Positions 1 through 8,114 of a stretch of 64,000 nucleotides of DNA are shown here, piece after piece. Under the pieces are notes generated by a model. It did not search any database and was not told the DNA's origin. It saw nothing but the letters and a program-made list of their open reading frames with translations. This DNA comes from Agromyces aurantiacus (GTDB taxonomy: Bacteria > Actinomycetota > Actinomycetes > Actinomycetales > Microbacteriaceae), in NCBI RefSeq assembly GCF_016907355.1, contig NZ_JAFBBW010000001.1, forward strand, positions 3,820,058-3,884,057, given 5' to 3'. Each line of letters starts with the position of its first letter. Position 1 is the stretch's first letter. The translations under genes were made by a program, and so were the position numbers.

Positions 1-1
1 C

Positions 2-1213
2 GAGGAGGAGGCCCAGCCCTTCTACGTGAACGCGCCGTACGGCATCATCCTCGTGCACAACGGCAACCTGACGAACACGCGCGAGCTCTCCGAGGACCTC
101 TTCCGCATCGACCGGCGGCACGTGAACTCCACGAGCGACACCGAGATGCTGCTCAACGTGCTCGCCACCGAGCTGCAGGGCCAGATCACCGGCCTCGAGC
201 TCGACCCCGACCAGGTCTTCCAGGCCGTCTCGCACGTGCACCAGCGCGTCGAGGGCTCCTACGCGGTCATCGCGCTCATCGCCGGGTACGGCCTGCTCGC
301 CTTCCGCGACCCGTTCGGCATCCGGCCGCTCATCCTCGGCCGCCGCAGGACGCAGGCCGGCAAGGACGAGTGGATCGTGGCGTCCGAGTCGCTCGTGCTC
401 GAGAACGGCGACTACGAGATCGTGCGCGACGTCGAGCCCGGCGAGGCGATCTTCATCACGCTCGACGGCGAGATGATCTCGCGACAGTGCGCCGAGAACC
501 CGCGACTCGTGCCGTGCTCGTTCGAGTACGTCTACCTCGCCCGACCCGACTCGATCATGAACGGCATCTCGGTGTACGAGGCGCGCCTGCGCATGGGGAA
601 CCGGCTCGCGACGACCATCGAGACGCACATGGACAAGGGCGACATCGACGTGGTCATGCCGATCCCCGACTCCTCGCGGCCCGCCGCCATGCAGGTCGCG
701 CAGAAGCTCGGCATCGAGTACCGCGAGGGCTTCTACAAGAACCGCTATGTCGGCCGCACGTTCATCATGCCCGGCCAGGCGCAGCGCAAGCGCTCGGTGC
801 GCCAGAAGCTCAACGCGATGGGCACCGAGTTCAAGGGCAAGAACATCCTCATCGTCGACGACTCGATCGTGCGCGGCACGACCTCGAAGGAGATCGTCGA
901 GATGGCGCGCGCCGCCGGCGCGAACAAGGTCACGTTCACCTCGGCCGCGCCGCCCGTCCGCTACCCGCACGTGTACGGCATCAACATGCCGAGCCGCCGC
1001 GAGCTCGTCGCGCACGGCCGCAAGATCCCCGAGATCGCGCGCGAGCTCGGCGCCGACCACATGATCTACCAGGAGGTCGCCGACCTCCAGGCCGCGATCA
1101 CCGAGGGCACCGGCATCCGCGAACTCGACCTGTCGTGCTTCACGGGCGAGTACGTCACCGGCACGGTCACGCCCGAGTACCTCGACTGGGTCGAGCGGAC
1201 CCAGCTGAGCTGA
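2..1213 (+). CDS. purF: Amidophosphoribosyltransferase, 5' end outside window
   Basis: PurF uses glutamine ammonia and PRPP to make 5-phosphoribosylamine, the first committed step of purine synthesis, in the cytosol. The frame is open from the left edge (reading EEEAQPFYVNAPYGI), so the start and the N-terminal nucleophile Cys lie upstream; 403 residues are visible of roughly 480-500 usual. The glutaminase part includes GSYAVIALI and the phosphoribosyltransferase part has the PRPP loop VDDSIVRGTT at nt 854-883. Of the four Cys ligands of the Bacillus-type 4Fe-4S cluster, only those in CSFEY and SCFTG are visible; the RYPC position reads RYPH and the first Cys of the CxxC pair is absent. In many actinobacteria purM follows purF; here an unrelated small gene does. 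Confidence 0.97.
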   Translation, partial: EEEAQPFYVNAPYGIILVHNGNLTNTRELSEDLFRIDRRHVNSTSDTEMLLNVLATELQGQITGLELDPDQVFQAVSHVHQRVEGSYAVIALIAGYGLLAFRDPFGIRPLILGRRRTQAGKDEWIVASESLVLENGDYEIVRDVEPGEAIFITLDGEMISRQCAENPRLVPCSFEYVYLARPDSIMNGISVYEARLRMGNRLATTIETHMDKGDIDVVMPIPDSSRPAAMQVAQKLGIEYREGFYKNRYVGRTFIMPGQAQRKRSVRQKLNAMGTEFKGKNILIVDDSIVRGTTSKEIVEMARAAGANKVTFTSAAPPVRYPHVYGINMPSRRELVAHGRKIPEIARELGADHMIYQEVADLQAAITEGTGIRELDLSCFTGEYVTGTVTPEYLDWVERTQLS

Positions 1214-1293
1214 CCGCTCCCCCGCAGCGAGTTCGCAGCCGGGCCACGGCATGCGCGCAGCGGACGCTCGGCGCGCGCTGCGATCATCCGGAC

Positions 1294-1695
1294 ATGAGCG
1301 AGACGACGGATGCCGCGCCATCCGCGGCGGGCACGACGGAGTTCCTCGGCGTGTACGACGCCGATGGCGGGCTGGCGGGGGAGGCGGCCTACCTGATCGG
1401 GCACCTGCTCGGCCGCGCGGAGTGCGCGCTGTGCGACATCACCCACACGTGGCGGCGCAAGCCCGAGTGGGACCGCATGGTCGGGCGGCTCGGCGTGCCG
1501 TTCCGGCTGGCGCACCGCAACGAGGTGTCGGATGCCGCGGCGCTGGCCGCGATCCAGGACGCTGGGTTGCCCGTCGTGCTCGCACGCGGGGCGACGGGCG
1601 CGTGGCATCCGGTGCTGCGCCGCGCCGACCTCGAGCGGGCCGAGGGCAGCGTGGCGGCGTTCGAGCGGATACTCGCCACCGCGCGAACCGCGTGA
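1294..1695 (+). CDS. Small conserved-looking protein with a CxxC motif, function unknown
   Basis: A 133-residue soluble protein that I do not recognise. After a low-complexity N-terminus the text GVYDADGGLAGEAAYLIGHL leads into a CALC motif and DITHTWRRKPEW, then a mixed alpha/beta C-terminal half. The two-Cys spacing could bind metal or be redox active, but there is no thioredoxin-fold CxxC context, so this is only a possibility. It starts at ATG 80 nt after purF and could be transcribed with it, although no clear Shine-Dalgarno precedes the ATG. It converges on the membrane-protein gene that follows. Confidence 0.7.
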   Translation: MSETTDAAPSAAGTTEFLGVYDADGGLAGEAAYLIGHLLGRAECALCDITHTWRRKPEWDRMVGRLGVPFRLAHRNEVSDAAALAAIQDAGLPVVLARGATGAWHPVLRRADLERAEGSVAAFERILATARTA

Positions 1696-1738
1696 ACCGG
1701 CGCCCCGCTCGCCGGTCGCGGCGCGAGGTCGCCGTGGT

Positions 1739-2206
1739 TCAGGAGGCGGGGTCGTCGTCGACGTAGTGCGTCGACTCGTGCTCGGCGACGGCCGAGCCGG
1801 CGCGCCGCGCGAGCGAGCGGTCGACGAGCAGCGCCACGACGCCGCCGAGGGCCGCGCCGAACGCCCCGCACCACAGCAGCAGGAACCCGAACACCTGCCC
1901 GCGGTCGAACTCGCCGTTCGCGGGGTAGAGGAACGTGAGCGCGAGCGCGACGATGGCGCCCAGGACGACGCCGAGGCCGATGAACGCGGGATAGCGCGGC
2001 GCGCGGCGCACCGTCACGGCATCACTGCTCAACTCGGTCTCGAGGCGCTCGCCGGCGTCGGGGTCGACGTCCATGTGCGCGATCGTGGGGTGCGGCGGCT
2101 CGGGCGTCGGCTCGACCGGCTCGACGGGCTCGACGGCGGCCTCCGGCCCGTCGGCCGCGTCGACGTCGGGCTCGTTCGGCTCGGGGCTCTTCGGCGCATC
2201 GCTCAC
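1739..2206 (-). CDS. Two-TM membrane protein with acidic Pro/Glu-rich N-terminus
   Basis: A 155-residue protein with an N-terminal low-complexity segment rich in Pro, Glu and Val (EPVEPVEPTPEPP), about 75 cytosolic residues, then two hydrophobic helices (AFIGLGVVLGAIVALALTFL and GFLLLWCGAFGAALGGVVAL) and a charged tail. I chose the GTG at 2206 because GGGGAG lies about 10 nt upstream; an in-frame ATG at 2224 would overlap that ribosome binding site. The next gene on this strand (2251-2646) ends 45 nt upstream, so the two are probably co-transcribed. No function can be assigned. Confidence 0.8.
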   Translation of the reverse strand: MSDAPKSPEPNEPDVDAADGPEAAVEPVEPVEPTPEPPHPTIAHMDVDPDAGERLETELSSDAVTVRRAPRYPAFIGLGVVLGAIVALALTFLYPANGEFDRGQVFGFLLLWCGAFGAALGGVVALLVDRSLARRAGSAVAEHESTHYVDDDPAS

Positions 2207-2250
2207 ACCGCCATTCTCCCCCATGCCGCCGATCGGTCCGCGGGCGCGGC

Positions 2251-2646
2251 TCAGTGCAGGCGCGACGCGTCGATGACCGGCACGACGCCTTCGAGGTCGG
2301 CGCGCTGGCCCGACGCGCGGACGCGGCCGCTCGCGCGCGCGTCGGCCCAGGCGAGCGACCCGGTCGCGAGCGCGAGCCAGGTCGCCGGGTCGGTCTCGAC
2401 GACGTTGGGCGGCGTGCCGCGCGTGTGCCTCGGGCCCTCGATGCACTGCACCGCGGCATACGGCGGCACGCGCACCTCGACGGCGCCGCCCGGCGACTGC
2501 TCGGCGAGCAACTGCAGCGTGTACCGCACGGCGAGCGCGAGCGTCGTGCGGTCGACCGTGGGCGCCGATCCCTCGGCGCCGCCCACGCTCACCACCACGC
2601 CGACCGCCGCCCGGCCGAGGTCGTCTGCGATGCGCGCTCGTGCCAT
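2251..2646 (-). CDS. Sterol-carrier-family-like protein
   Basis: A 131-residue protein resembling the small 'sterol carrier family' proteins found near purF/purD in many actinobacteria. The recognisable part is the hydrophobic strand pattern ending in EVRVPPYAAVQCIEGPRHTRGTPPNVVETDP, read in pieces, followed by TWLALATGSLAWADA and a short tail. In the SCP2 fold this stretch lines a lipid-binding pocket, but the ligand in these bacterial proteins is not established. It diverges from purD, with 88 nt between the start codons. Family assignment is by pattern and genomic position. Confidence 0.8.
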   Translation of the reverse strand: MARARIADDLGRAAVGVVVSVGGAEGSAPTVDRTTLALAVRYTLQLLAEQSPGGAVEVRVPPYAAVQCIEGPRHTRGTPPNVVETDPATWLALATGSLAWADARASGRVRASGQRADLEGVVPVIDASRLH

Positions 2647-2722
2647 GCCTCCATCCTCGCGCACCCCGCCGACGCCCGTGCGTGCGGGCGTCACGGGCCG
2701 CGCCCGGCACCGGCCGCTCCGG

Positions 2723-2728
2723 TAGCCT
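2723..2728 (+). promoter_or_regulatory. Probable -10 hexamer of purD (leaderless)
   Basis: TAGCCT ends 6 nt before the GTG of purD. No Shine-Dalgarno precedes the start, so transcription probably begins at or next to the start codon. Confidence 0.6.
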
Positions 2729-2734
2729 GACGGG

Positions 2735-4045
2735 GTGAGAATCCTCGTCCTCGGTTCGGGCGCGCGCGAGCACGCCATCATCCTCGCCCTGCTCGACGAG
2801 GAGGCCGGCCACGAGATCATCGCCGCGCCGGGGAACGCCGGCATCGCGGCATCCCCCACCTCGTCGGCCCGCGGCAGCGTTGAGACCATCGCGCTCGACC
2901 CGACCGACCCGGTGGTCGTCGCCGACTACGCGATGGACAACGACGTCGAGCTCGTCGTGATCGGTCCGGAGGCCCCGCTCGTCGCGGGTGTCGCCGACGC
3001 GCTGCGCACGCGCGGCATCGCCACGTTCGGCCCCGGGAAGGCGGCCGCGCAGCTCGAGGGCTCCAAGACGTTCGCCAAGCGCATCATGGAGACCGCGGGC
3101 GTGCCCACCGGTCGTGCCAGCCTCGTCGACTCGCTGCCCCAGGTCGTCGCGACGCTCGACGAGTTCGGCTCCCCCTACGTGGTCAAGGCCGACGGCCTCG
3201 CCGCGGGCAAGGGCGTGCTCGTCACCGACGACCGCGAGGCCGCGCTCGCGCACGCCGCGCACTACCTGCAGCAGGGGCCCGTGCTGATCGAGGAGTTCCT
3301 CGACGGCCAGGAGGTCTCGCTGTTCCTGCTCTCCGACGGCGCGAACGTGCTGCCGCTCTCACCCGCGCAGGACTACAAGCGCCTGCGCGACCACGACGAG
3401 GGGCCGAACACGGGCGGCATGGGCGCCTACTCGCCGCTGCCGTGGCTCGACGAGCGCTTCGGCAGCGAGCGGGCGTTCGTCGACGAGGTCATCGAGACGA
3501 TCGCCCTGCCCACCATCCGCCAGCTCGACGAGGAGCAGACGCCGTTCATCGGGCTGCTGTACGCCGGGCTCATCCTCACGAGCCGCGGCATCCGCGTCAT
3601 CGAGTTCAACGCGCGCTTCGGCGACCCCGAGACGCAGGTCGTCCTGCCGCGCCTCGCGACCCCGCTCTCGGGTCTGCTGTACGCGGCGGCCACGGGTCGC
3701 CTTGCCGAGCACGGCCGTCCCGAGTTCCGCTCCGACGCGGCCGTGACCGTCGTGCTCGCGAGCGAGGGCTACCCGGAGTCGCCCGAGACGGGCCGGCGCC
3801 TCGACGGGCTCGACGCCGCGGCATCCGTGCCCGGGGTGCACCTCGCGCACGCCGCCACCGCGTTCGGCCCGACCGCCGACGACGCCGAGCCGCACCTCGT
3901 CGCGACCGGCGGTCGCGTGCTCAACGTGGTCGCCCTCGGCGACGACTTCGCCGAGGCGCGCCGCCGCGCCTACGAGGCGCTCGGGCACCTGCGGCTCGAG
4001 GGCGGCCAGTACCGCACCGACATCGCCGCGCGCGTCGCGGATTGA
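2735..4045 (+). CDS. purD: Phosphoribosylamine-glycine ligase (GAR synthetase)
   Basis: PurD joins phosphoribosylamine, glycine and ATP to form GAR, the second step of purine synthesis. The 436 residues match the usual length of about 420-430. The N domain starts [13 protein letters not shown]; the ATP-grasp core shows [23 protein letters not shown], the [12 protein letters not shown] loop and the metal-binding run [14 protein letters not shown]. The C-terminal [20 protein letters not shown] closes the fold. GTG is chosen as start because it directly precedes the Rossmann strand. purC follows after 56 nt, so the two likely form an operon ending at the hairpin after purC. Confidence 0.98.
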   Translation: MRILVLGSGAREHAIILALLDEEAGHEIIAAPGNAGIAASPTSSARGSVETIALDPTDPVVVADYAMDNDVELVVIGPEAPLVAGVADALRTRGIATFGPGKAAAQLEGSKTFAKRIMETAGVPTGRASLVDSLPQVVATLDEFGSPYVVKADGLAAGKGVLVTDDREAALAHAAHYLQQGPVLIEEFLDGQEVSLFLLSDGANVLPLSPAQDYKRLRDHDEGPNTGGMGAYSPLPWLDERFGSERAFVDEVIETIALPTIRQLDEEQTPFIGLLYAGLILTSRGIRVIEFNARFGDPETQVVLPRLATPLSGLLYAAATGRLAEHGRPEFRSDAAVTVVLASEGYPESPETGRRLDGLDAAASVPGVHLAHAATAFGPTADDAEPHLVATGGRVLNVVALGDDFAEARRRAYEALGHLRLEGGQYRTDIAARVAD

Positions 4046-4101
4046 GCTCGGCACGTCGCGCTCGGCCGAGCCGCGGCATCCGTGAGGAGAAGGAGACGGG
4101 C

Positions 4102-5046
4102 ATGACCCACGTGAGCGATCTCGCCGGATGGACCCTCGTCTACTCGGGGAAGGTGCGCGACCTCTACGTGCCGACCGCGCTGATGACCGACGACGACACC
4201 TGGACCGGCGACCCCCTCAGCCTGTCGCCGGTCGTCCTGGTCGTCGCGAGCGACCGCGTGAGCGCGTTCGACCAGGTGCTCGAGCCCGAGATCCCGGGCA
4301 AGGGGGCACTGCTCACCTCGCTCACCCGGTGGTGGTTCGACCGGCTGCCCGAGGTGCCCAACCACCTCGCCTACGCCGAGGACGACCGGTACCACGACCT
4401 GCCGGGCATCCCCGAGCGCGTCGCCGACCGCGCGATGCTGTGCCGCACCCTCGACATGTTCCCGATCGAGTGCGTGGTGCGCGGGTACCTCACGGGCAGC
4501 GGGTACAAGGAGTACGTGGCGACCGGCGCCATCGGCGGCATCCGCCTGCCCGAGGGGCTCGCCGACGGCGACCGGCTGCCCGAGCCCATCTACACGCCGG
4601 CGTGGAAGGCGCCGCTCGGCCAGCACGACGAGAACATCACGTACGAGCGCACGATCGAGCTCGTCGGCGAGACCGTCGCCGAGCAGTTGCGGGCCATCTC
4701 GCTCGAGGTCTTCGCGCACGCCTCGGAACTCGCCGAGGAACGAGGACTCATCCTCGCCGACACGAAGTTCGAGTTCGGCGCCGACCGCGAGCTCGGCATC
4801 GTGACCCTCGCCGACGAGGTGCTGACGAGCGACTCGAGCCGCTACTGGGACCTCGAGGCGTACCTCACCGGAGCCACGCCCGAGGTGCGGATGGCGAGCT
4901 TCGACAAGCAGATCGTGCGCGACTGGCTCGCCGCGAACTGGGACCAGTCGACGCAGGCGGAACCGCCGACGCTTCCCGCCGAGATCGTCGAGCAGACGTC
5001 CGAGCGGTACCGCGCGCTGGTGGAACGGCTGACGCTCGGACTCTGA
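4102..5046 (+). CDS. purC: SAICAR synthase
   Basis: PurC condenses CAIR with aspartate, using ATP, to give SAICAR. The 314-residue protein has the glycine-rich start YSGKVRDLYVP, the core VASDRVSAFDQVL, PIECVVRGYLTGSGYKEY, and the C-terminal region LADTKFEFG and LTSDSSRYW that binds nucleotide and metal. It has the longer N-terminus typical of actinobacterial and eukaryotic-like enzymes. The ATG follows a purine-rich site GAGGAGAAGGAG, so unlike purD it has a ribosome binding site. It is probably translated from the purD message. Confidence 0.98.
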   Translation: MTHVSDLAGWTLVYSGKVRDLYVPTALMTDDDTWTGDPLSLSPVVLVVASDRVSAFDQVLEPEIPGKGALLTSLTRWWFDRLPEVPNHLAYAEDDRYHDLPGIPERVADRAMLCRTLDMFPIECVVRGYLTGSGYKEYVATGAIGGIRLPEGLADGDRLPEPIYTPAWKAPLGQHDENITYERTIELVGETVAEQLRAISLEVFAHASELAEERGLILADTKFEFGADRELGIVTLADEVLTSDSSRYWDLEAYLTGATPEVRMASFDKQIVRDWLAANWDQSTQAEPPTLPAEIVEQTSERYRALVERLTLGL

Positions 5047-5047
5047 G

Positions 5048-5085
5048 CCCGAGGACTCGGAGCCCCTGGACTCCGAGTCCTCGGG
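5048..5085 (+). terminator. Perfect 15-bp hairpin after purC
   Basis: CCCGAGGACTCGGAG (5048-5062) pairs perfectly with CTCCGAGTCCTCGGG (5071-5085) around an 8-nt loop. It starts two nt after the purC stop and sits between convergent genes. There is no T-run, which is common for actinobacterial terminators. Confidence 0.75.
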
Positions 5086-5103
5086 CCGTCTCCGGCGCCG
5101 CCC

Positions 5104-5628
5104 TCAGGACGAGATCGCGCGGGCGACCGATTCGCCGCCCTCCGCGATCGCCTTCTCGAGCGCCTCGTAGTCCTCGCGGTCGATCGCCTTGTCGATCTTG
5201 CGCTGCGCCTTCTCGAGCGCCGCGTCGATGCGATCGAGGTACCGGTCGTCGATGACCGCCACGATGGCCGACGACCCGCGGGGCAGCGACGCCTCGAGTT
5301 CGACGCCCATCTTCTTCTCGTCGTGCCGCTCCGCGAGCTTGCCCGCGACCGCGCCCACGCCCGCGCCGATCGCGGTCGCCGCGAGCAGCGGTGGTGCGAA
5401 GAGCCCGAGGACGAGCCCGGCACCGCCGCCGATCAGCGCCCCGCTCTTGACCTGCCCGGTCCCGCGCTCGTCGACCGTGACCTTGCCGTCGTCGTCGCGG
5501 TGTACCACGACCGAGGAGACGACTTCGAGGTCGACCTCCTTCGCGGCTTCCAGGCGCCGGTAGTCGTCCGCCGCCGATGCCGCGTCGTCGTAGGTCGCGA
5601 CGTACAGCAGCAGGTTGTCCATCCCCAT
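5104..5628 (-). CDS. DUF1269-like membrane-associated protein
   Basis: A 174-residue protein resembling the DUF1269 family of unknown function. It begins with a ferredoxin-like half (NLLLYVATYDD, then VVHRDDDGKVTVDE), has a central glycine-rich hydrophobic stretch of about 45 residues (GALIGGGAGLVLGLFAPPLL) that could insert in the membrane, and repeats the alpha/beta pattern (SSAIVAVIDDRYLD) before a Lys/Glu-rich amphipathic helix. The ATG at 5628 is preferred over the ATG at 5622 because GGGAGGGGAA lies upstream at good spacing. It converges on purC. Confidence 0.85.
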   Translation of the reverse strand: MGMDNLLLYVATYDDAASAADDYRRLEAAKEVDLEVVSSVVVHRDDDGKVTVDERGTGQVKSGALIGGGAGLVLGLFAPPLLAATAIGAGVGAVAGKLAERHDEKKMGVELEASLPRGSSAIVAVIDDRYLDRIDAALEKAQRKIDKAIDREDYEALEKAIAEGGESVARAISS

Positions 5629-5728
5629 GGTGGTTCCCCTCCCTCACGGCAGCGCGAACGCGATGCCGGTGGGGCCGACCATAGATCGCGGGTCTGCGGC
5701 GGCAGGGGCCCTTCGTCCCGCGAGCGAC

Positions 5729-6370
5729 TCAGTCGGCCGGGCGTTTCTGGTGCGACATGTCGTGGAACTCGCCGAAGTCGAGCGCCGCGCCCGGAAGCTG
5801 CGACACGTCGGGGCGAGCGCGCAGGCCGTCGAGGATGACGGCGAGCTGCCGCCGCCAGAACGGCAGGTAGGCGCCGCCGTACTGCCCGAGCGAGCCGAGC
5901 ATGTCGACGAGCACGCTGAGGTCGACCACCGTCACGTCGGGTCGCAGCGACCCCTCGGCCTGAGCGCGCTCGACGATGGCGTCGGCGGCATCCTGGAGTT
6001 CGGTGCCCGGCCGGTGCTCGGGATCGAGCTCGGCGACGCGACGCATGACCGCGGGCAGGTACGGGCGCTCGATCAGCCATTCGGAGAGGCGCTCGAGCCA
6101 CAGCTCGATGGCGCGCCATCCGGTCTCGGCCGTCCTGATCTCGGCGGTGAACGCCCGCAGCTCGTCGACTCCGTCGTCGTAGAGCTCGCGGATCAGCGCG
6201 TCGCGTGTCGGGAAGTGCCGGTAGACGGTGCCCGCGCCCACGGCCGCCCGGGTCGCGAGTTCGTCGAGCGGAGCGCCGATTCCGCGCTCGGCGAAGAGAC
6301 GCTTCGCCTCGACGAGGAGGCGTTCGTGATTCCGCCGCGCATCGCGGCGCGGCGACGCGATCGAGCCCAC
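5729..6370 (-). CDS. TetR-family transcriptional regulator
   Basis: A 213-residue repressor-type protein. The N-terminal TetR helix-turn-helix is clear: RLFAERGIGAPLDELATRAA followed by VGAGTVYRHFPTRDALIREL. The C-terminal ligand domain is not assignable, and its target is unknown; it has no divergent partner, since the neighbour DUF1905-like gene also runs on the minus strand. The GTG at 6370 is preceded by TAGATT with a 6-nt gap, so the gene is probably leaderless. Transcription likely stops before the DUF1269-like gene 100 nt downstream. Confidence 0.93.
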   Translation of the reverse strand: MGSIASPRRDARRNHERLLVEAKRLFAERGIGAPLDELATRAAVGAGTVYRHFPTRDALIRELYDDGVDELRAFTAEIRTAETGWRAIELWLERLSEWLIERPYLPAVMRRVAELDPEHRPGTELQDAADAIVERAQAEGSLRPDVTVVDLSVLVDMLGSLGQYGGAYLPFWRRQLAVILDGLRARPDVSQLPGAALDFGEFHDMSHQKRPAD

Positions 6371-6626
6371 GGCACCAATCTACGCCCGGCCGGGGCTTCA
6401 TTGCGGCGCGCGCCCGCGCGCGCCGCGCGACGCGACGGATTCGAGTCGATCCGCACGGTCGGGTATCATCCGGAAAGGATCCTCCGCTTACCCGAGCCGG
6501 AGGCGTCCGGCCCTCTCGGGGAGAGGGGGGCGGTGCGGCGGGCGAACATCGTGCGACTGGGGGCGATGGGGGGCGCCCGCCGCGCCCCATCCTCACCTGG
6601 AGCCGCGCCTCGCCTCGACCCTCGGC
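6371..6626. other. 256-nt intergenic region with hairpins, no gene seen
   Basis: No credible gene. CCCTCTC (6512-6518) and GAGAGGG (6522-6528) form a short hairpin. GATGGGG (6565-6571) and CCCCATC (6585-6591), with GGCG/CGCC pairing inside, form a hairpin just beyond the stop of the DUF1905-like gene and may end that minus-strand transcript. Confidence 0.5.
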
Positions 6627-6923
6627 CTACTCGAGCGTTTCGATCCGCACCTCGACGTCGGCGCCGGGTTCGATGCCCTCGGCGACCCGCACCGCCTTCT
6701 TGAGCGGCAGCGCGTACCGCTCGCCGCCGGGGAAGATGGACGTGCGCCAGGTGGTCCGCCCGATGGTCGCCTCGACCCGGACCGACCCGAAGCCGCGCGG
6801 CATCCGCGGGCGATCCCGGATGTCGGCCGACTCCTCCTCGGGCACGTCGACGAAGTACCAGGAGTCCGTCGCGCGCTCGTCCCACCGGTACACGCGGCTG
6901 CGGAACCGATACCTCTCCACCAT
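6627..6923 (-). CDS. DUF1905-like protein
   Basis: A 98-residue single-domain protein that fits the DUF1905 family: RVYRWDERATDSWYFVDVP, then the hallmark PRGFGSVRVEATIGRTTWRT and SIFPGGERYALPLKKAVR. The fold is a small beta barrel of unknown biochemical role; in some proteins it is fused to a YdeI/OmpD-type domain, which is missing here. The ATG at 6923 follows TAGGTT with a 7-nt gap, suggesting a leaderless transcript. It diverges from kynA. Confidence 0.88.
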   Translation of the reverse strand: MVERYRFRSRVYRWDERATDSWYFVDVPEEESADIRDRPRMPRGFGSVRVEATIGRTTWRTSIFPGGERYALPLKKAVRVAEGIEPGADVEVRIETLE

Positions 6924-7025
6924 GCCCGCGAACCTACCCGCAACCGGCGACACCGCGCGGCCGCCGTCCGGGGTTCCGGACACGACGACGGTGGGGACCC
7001 CTGACGAGGTCGTGCGCGCGCTGGC

Positions 7026-7031
7026 TAGGCT
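7026..7031 (+). promoter_or_regulatory. Probable -10 hexamer of kynA (leaderless)
   Basis: TAGGCT ends 6 nt before the GTG of kynA. A weak -35-like CTGACG lies at 7001-7006. No Shine-Dalgarno precedes the GTG. Confidence 0.6.
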
Positions 7032-7037
7032 GACCGC

Positions 7038-7940
7038 GTGACATCCGACGACGAAGCGGGCGAGGCCACCCGGCAGCGGCGGAGCGACGAGGTCGAGGCG
7101 AACACCCGACGCATCGAGTCATCCGTCGTCACCGACTTCAGCGACCGCATGAGCTACGGCGGCTACCTCGACCTCGACACGCTGCTCTCGGCGCAGCGCC
7201 CGATCTCACGGCCCGAGCACCACGACGAGCTGCTGTTCATCATCCAGCACCAGACCACCGAGCTCTGGCTGAAGCTCGTGCTGCACGAGCTCGAGACGGC
7301 GTGCGAGCTGATGCGCGCCGACGACCTGGCGCCGGCGCTGAAGTGCATCGCGCGCGTCAAGCACATCCAGAAGACGCTCACCGAGCAGTGGTCGGTGCTC
7401 GCGACGCTCACGCCGAGCGAGTACGCGCAGTTCCGCGGCGTGCTCGGCAACGCGAGCGGGTTCCAGTCGTACCAGTACCGCGCGGTCGAGTTCGTGCTCG
7501 GCAACAAGAACGCCAAGATGCTGCAGGTCTTCGACGCCGACCCCGCGGCGGCGGCGATCGTGCGTCGCGCGCTCGAGGCGCCGAGCCTCTACGACGAGTT
7601 CCTGCGGCTGCTCGCGCGGGCGGGCTACGAGATCCCCGGCGAGGTGCTCGAGCGCGACGTGACCCGCGCCTGGACCTTCCATCCCGAGCTCGTCCCGGTG
7701 TTCACGCGCATCTACGCCGACCCCGAGCACAACTGGGCCGCCTACGAGACCTGCGAGGAGCTCGTCGACCTCGAGGACAACTTCCAGCTCTGGCGGTTCC
7801 GGCACCTGAAGACCGTCGAGCGGATCATCGGCTCGAAGACCGGCACGGGAGGCTCGAGCGGCGCGCCGTTCCTGCGGCGCGCGCTGGAGCTGACGTTCTT
7901 CCCCGAGCTGTACGCCGTGCGGACGGAGATCCCCGGGTGA
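7038..7940 (+). CDS. kynA: Tryptophan 2,3-dioxygenase
   Basis: The heme enzyme opens the indole ring of L-tryptophan with O2 to give N-formylkynurenine. The 300 residues carry the family core: MSYGGYLDLDTLLSAQ, EHHDELLFIIQHQTTELW (substrate pocket), the helix VKHIQKTLTEQWSVLATL, FRGVLGNASGFQSYQYR and the C-terminal FQLWRFRHLKTVERIIGSKT, GTGGSSGAPFL. It is a little longer at the N-terminus than the usual 280. It heads an operon with an amidohydrolase and kynU, which points to tryptophan catabolism to anthranilate rather than NAD synthesis, as no kmo or later NAD genes are present. Confidence 0.97.
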   Translation: MTSDDEAGEATRQRRSDEVEANTRRIESSVVTDFSDRMSYGGYLDLDTLLSAQRPISRPEHHDELLFIIQHQTTELWLKLVLHELETACELMRADDLAPALKCIARVKHIQKTLTEQWSVLATLTPSEYAQFRGVLGNASGFQSYQYRAVEFVLGNKNAKMLQVFDADPAAAAIVRRALEAPSLYDEFLRLLARAGYEIPGEVLERDVTRAWTFHPELVPVFTRIYADPEHNWAAYETCEELVDLEDNFQLWRFRHLKTVERIIGSKTGTGGSSGAPFLRRALELTFFPELYAVRTEIPG

Positions 7941-8114
7941 GCGGCATGCGCGAGGCGCGAGCGGTGCGCGGGGGTCGTTCTGCGACGGCGCCCGGCGAAG
8001 AAGGCGGTGCGGATGTCGCGAACTGACCCCGTCGAGGCGGGGCACGGCCTCGGGCCGCTCGCGCGCCGCGTCCGGCGCTCGCTCAACGGCGACCACCCGG
8101 GCGAGGTGGGCACC

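Noticed and set aside
1739..3262. 507-residue minus-strand protein across purD
   Set aside because: Only the last 155 residues look like protein; the rest is antisense to purD and the sterol-carrier-like gene.
6437..6470. tRNA T-arm-like GGATTCGAGTCGATCC
   Set aside because: No acceptor stem, anticodon arm or D-arm can be placed around it.
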